A stretch of 64,000 nucleotides of DNA from Prochlorococcus sp. AG-442-N17. GTDB lineage: Bacteria; Cyanobacteriota; Cyanobacteriia; PCC-6307; Cyanobiaceae. The notes beneath the pieces are model-generated. The model did no database searches. It was given only the letters and a program-made list of their open reading frames with translations, and was not told the origin of the DNA. Each line of letters starts with the position of its first letter. Within the stretch, counting starts at the first letter, position 1. Below, piece after piece: positions 61,311 through 64,000 of the stretch. The translations under genes and the position numbers were made by a program. The DNA is taken from NCBI GenBank assembly GCA_003212375.1, contig QCPY01000002.1, positions 35,785-99,784 of the forward strand, written 5' to 3'.

Positions 61311-63008
61311 ATGAAGTTTTTCCTTGCTCAATTGAATCCAATTGTGGGTGATTTAGAAGGGAATGCGAAAAAAATACTTTGTGTAGCAGAAAAAGCACAT
61401 TCTAATTATGCTGATATGGTGCTCACCCCAGAATTATCATTATGGGGTTATCCTGCCAAAGATTTACTTCTAAAAAAAAATTTAGTAGAAAGTCAATATT
61501 CTATTTTAGATAAATTATCCCTATCTATTAACAAAAAGTATGGGGATTTAAGCATTACAGTAGGCATTGCAGAAAGGATTGATGACTCTTTTTTCCCAAA
61601 TCTTTATAATTCTATTGTTCTTATTGAACGTGGTGAATGGAAAACGATTGCACGTAAAATTATTCTCCCAACTTATGAAGTTTTTGATGAGAAAAGATAC
61701 TTTCGATCTGAAGAAAGAGTATCTGTAATCTCCAAAAAAATTAAAAACAAAACTTTCAAACTTGGGATAACTATATGCGAAGATTTATGGGTGAATGAAA
61801 ATATAGAAGGTAGAGGTATTCATAAAAAGAATCCAATTTCAGATTTAAAGAGCAAGAAAATTGATCTTTTACTAAATTTATCTGCATCTCCATATACATT
61901 TAAAAAATTTAAGTTAAGGAATAAAATCGCAAGTTTTGCCGCAAAATATCTGAAAGTACCTGTTATATATGTCAATCAAGTAGGAGCTAATGATGATTTA
62001 ATTTTTGATGGGAATAGTTTCATTATCAATAAAAACGGATCAAAAATTAAGCAATTAAAATCTTTTTCAGAAGATGCATCTTGTTGGTGTATTGATGAAA
62101 AATTAAATTTAGTAGATGAAAATAAATCTTCTGAAATTTCTTCAGTTTTTGATGCTTTAGTTTTAGGCGTTAAAGATTATGCTAAAAAATGCGGATTCAA
62201 ATCCGCCTTAATTGGCTTAAGTGGAGGGATTGATTCAGCGCTAGTTTCAGTCATTGCAACCGCTGCATTAGGTAGTGAAAATGTATTTTGCGTCTCAATG
62301 CCCTCAAAGTGGAATTCAGAACACTCTAAGATTGACGCAAAAGATTTAGTTGAAAGACTAAACATTCGTTTAAATACAATCTCAATTGAGAATATTATGT
62401 CCTCTTTTGAAAACTCTTTTTTAGAGAGCTTAAACTTCAATACACAAGGAATAACTAATCAAAATATTCAATCAAGAATAAGGGGTACCCTCTTAATGGC
62501 TTTAGCTAATCAAGAAAAGCATTTATTGCTTTCAACAGGTAATAAATCAGAATTAGCTGTTGGATATTGCACACTATATGGAGATATGAATGGAGGATTA
62601 TCTGTAATTGGTGATTTATATAAAACTAATGTTTTTAAATTATGTAATTGGCTTGATAGTGAAGACTCAATAGAACGAAGAAAAGCGTATAAATTGGAGA
62701 CCAAAGTTAAAATCATTGGAGATCCCATTCGTAATAAGGCTCCCAGCGCTGAACTAGGTCCTGATCAATTAGATACTGATTCACTTCCCCCTTATTCTTT
62801 ATTAGATAAAATTCTTAAGGGAATAATTGAAGAAAAAAAAGATTTACGGCTTCTTGAACAAGATGGTCATAGAAAAGAACAAATTTTAAAAATAATTGCA
62901 CTAATTAAAAAAGCAGAATTCAAACGAAAACAAGCTCCTCCAATACTAAAGTTAAGTAGTCAGTCACTTGGTAATGACTGGAGAGTACCAATAGCTATCT
63001 TTAATTAA
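61311..63008 (+). CDS. nadE: Glutamine-dependent NAD+ synthetase
   Basis: Nitrilase-like N-terminus; LIGLSGGIDSALVSVIA; STGNKSELAVGYCTLYGDMNGG. Confidence 0.97.
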   Translation: MKFFLAQLNPIVGDLEGNAKKILCVAEKAHSNYADMVLTPELSLWGYPAKDLLLKKNLVESQYSILDKLSLSINKKYGDLSITVGIAERIDDSFFPNLYNSIVLIERGEWKTIARKIILPTYEVFDEKRYFRSEERVSVISKKIKNKTFKLGITICEDLWVNENIEGRGIHKKNPISDLKSKKIDLLLNLSASPYTFKKFKLRNKIASFAAKYLKVPVIYVNQVGANDDLIFDGNSFIINKNGSKIKQLKSFSEDASCWCIDEKLNLVDENKSSEISSVFDALVLGVKDYAKKCGFKSALIGLSGGIDSALVSVIATAALGSENVFCVSMPSKWNSEHSKIDAKDLVERLNIRLNTISIENIMSSFENSFLESLNFNTQGITNQNIQSRIRGTLLMALANQEKHLLLSTGNKSELAVGYCTLYGDMNGGLSVIGDLYKTNVFKLCNWLDSEDSIERRKAYKLETKVKIIGDPIRNKAPSAELGPDQLDTDSLPPYSLLDKILKGIIEEKKDLRLLEQDGHRKEQILKIIALIKKAEFKRKQAPPILKLSSQSLGNDWRVPIAIFN

Positions 63009-63010
63009 GA

Positions 63011-64000
63011 TTATTTATTCTTAAAATTCAATTCAGTGATATTATGCAATGGTCTTCGAATTGATTTAGGATTAATACCCTTTCTTATAGCAAGTATTAA
63101 ACCTGCAGCCTCGAGGTAATTATTCACTTCGATAAGTTTAGAATATTTTAAATTATGGTTGTCAATATTAAGTATATTTTTATTTTTTACAGATATTACA
63201 TTTAAGCCTCTTTCAATACCAGCCAATACTGCTTCTCCTCCTAAGGCACCACTCGGAACAACAAGAGATTCGATTTGATTTGGGTGTAAGGTTAAATTTT
63301 GATTTTCGTCAGTCAAATCTATAAGATCTGGAGCTTCGCTTAAGCCAATCAATACTGATGGCAAAAATGTATATCCTATCTCTTCGGAAGCAGCACGAGG
63401 ATCTAAATTTTCATTTAATTCAATTGGACTTAATGCAGGTGCATGAGCACAGGGAACTTTGAGAAACTTACTTATCAAATGACTAATTACTGCCTCTACT
63501 CCAGCGATAGGATCAACTCCTTTCCCTTCTCTATATGAATTTGTTTTAATCAAATCTAGATTATCAGGAAATTTAGCTACTATCGCGATTGCAGTTATAC
63601 CTTTATCTATTAAGATTTTTCCTGCTGCTATTAAAGCATCGGGATTTTTAATTAAACCTCCACTAATACCTTTTGATTCAAAATCAATTACTATTCCTAA
63701 AGGTTTTTCTGTTAAAACATAAGAATCAATATCCATTCCTAAGGTTGCTACACAGGCATCTGCGACTTGTAAATGTCTCATCAAAATTTCATGTTCAATA
63801 CTAGAATCAAAGATTATTCCAACTTTCTGTTGTTTTACACTTTTAAGGCCAATTTCTCCTTTTACAAATCTATCTAAGCTATAACCTTCTACATAAAAAA
63901 TATCTTTGTTGCTTTCAGAAAGAGATCCCCCATTCATGACATTTGGATGAGTTATTAAGCAACCACTTGCAGAAGCCAACAATTTTGCAGTAGGAAGGGC
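63011..64000 (-). CDS. DUF3326-like conserved cyanobacterial protein, truncated at edge
   Basis: Frame stays open to base 64000 (ALPTAKLLASASGC...). Confidence 0.55.
   Translation of the reverse strand, partial: ALPTAKLLASASGCLITHPNVMNGGSLSESNKDIFYVEGYSLDRFVKGEIGLKSVKQQKVGIIFDSSIEHEILMRHLQVADACVATLGMDIDSYVLTEKPLGIVIDFESKGISGGLIKNPDALIAAGKILIDKGITAIAIVAKFPDNLDLIKTNSYREGKGVDPIAGVEAVISHLISKFLKVPCAHAPALSPIELNENLDPRAASEEIGYTFLPSVLIGLSEAPDLIDLTDENQNLTLHPNQIESLVVPSGALGGEAVLAGIERGLNVISVKNKNILNIDNHNLKYSKLIEVNNYLEAAGLILAIRKGINPKSIRRPLHNITELNFKNK

Overview
AT-rich window that looks like high-light-adapted Prochlorococcus, inferred from several tandem Hli proteins, cyanobacterial RpoZ, Ycf65/PSRP-3, DUF1818/DUF2811-like proteins and compact gene layout. 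Conserved blocks: 10.8-18.2 kb (lptF-like permease, surface-glycan genes, mtnN/apt) and 46-64 kb (EVE protein, rpoZ, Hsp70-like, pyrR, gpmI, secG, groEL/ES, atpD/atpC, ycf65, pepP, CNNM, GTPase, nadD, nadE). Two variable regions lie at about 0.8-10.7 kb and 19-46 kb. They hold a glycan/small-molecule cluster (FkbM operon; NeuB/PseI-like and PseG-like genes; a four-gene overlapping operon of 2OG oxygenase, amidohydrolase-like, methyltransferase and ATP-grasp), Hli pairs, decaying pseudogenes and many microproteins under 60 aa missing from the ORF track. The best leads are: (1) a structured, promoter-driven leader at 22.4-22.54 kb; (2) a duplicated microORF/hairpin element at 21.7 and 40.6 kb; (3) a dispersed ~50 bp repeat linked to the EVE gene upstream region; (4) an old segmental duplication (36-40 vs 43-46 kb) with differential decay; (5) duplicated microprotein families including an inverted repeat at 40.4/41.1 kb; (6) a promoter-leader cassette shared by three accessory genes; (7) the 29.5-32.8 kb operon. 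No tRNA, rRNA, CRISPR, integrase or transposase was seen. All calls were made by eye; small-feature coordinates may be off by a base or two.
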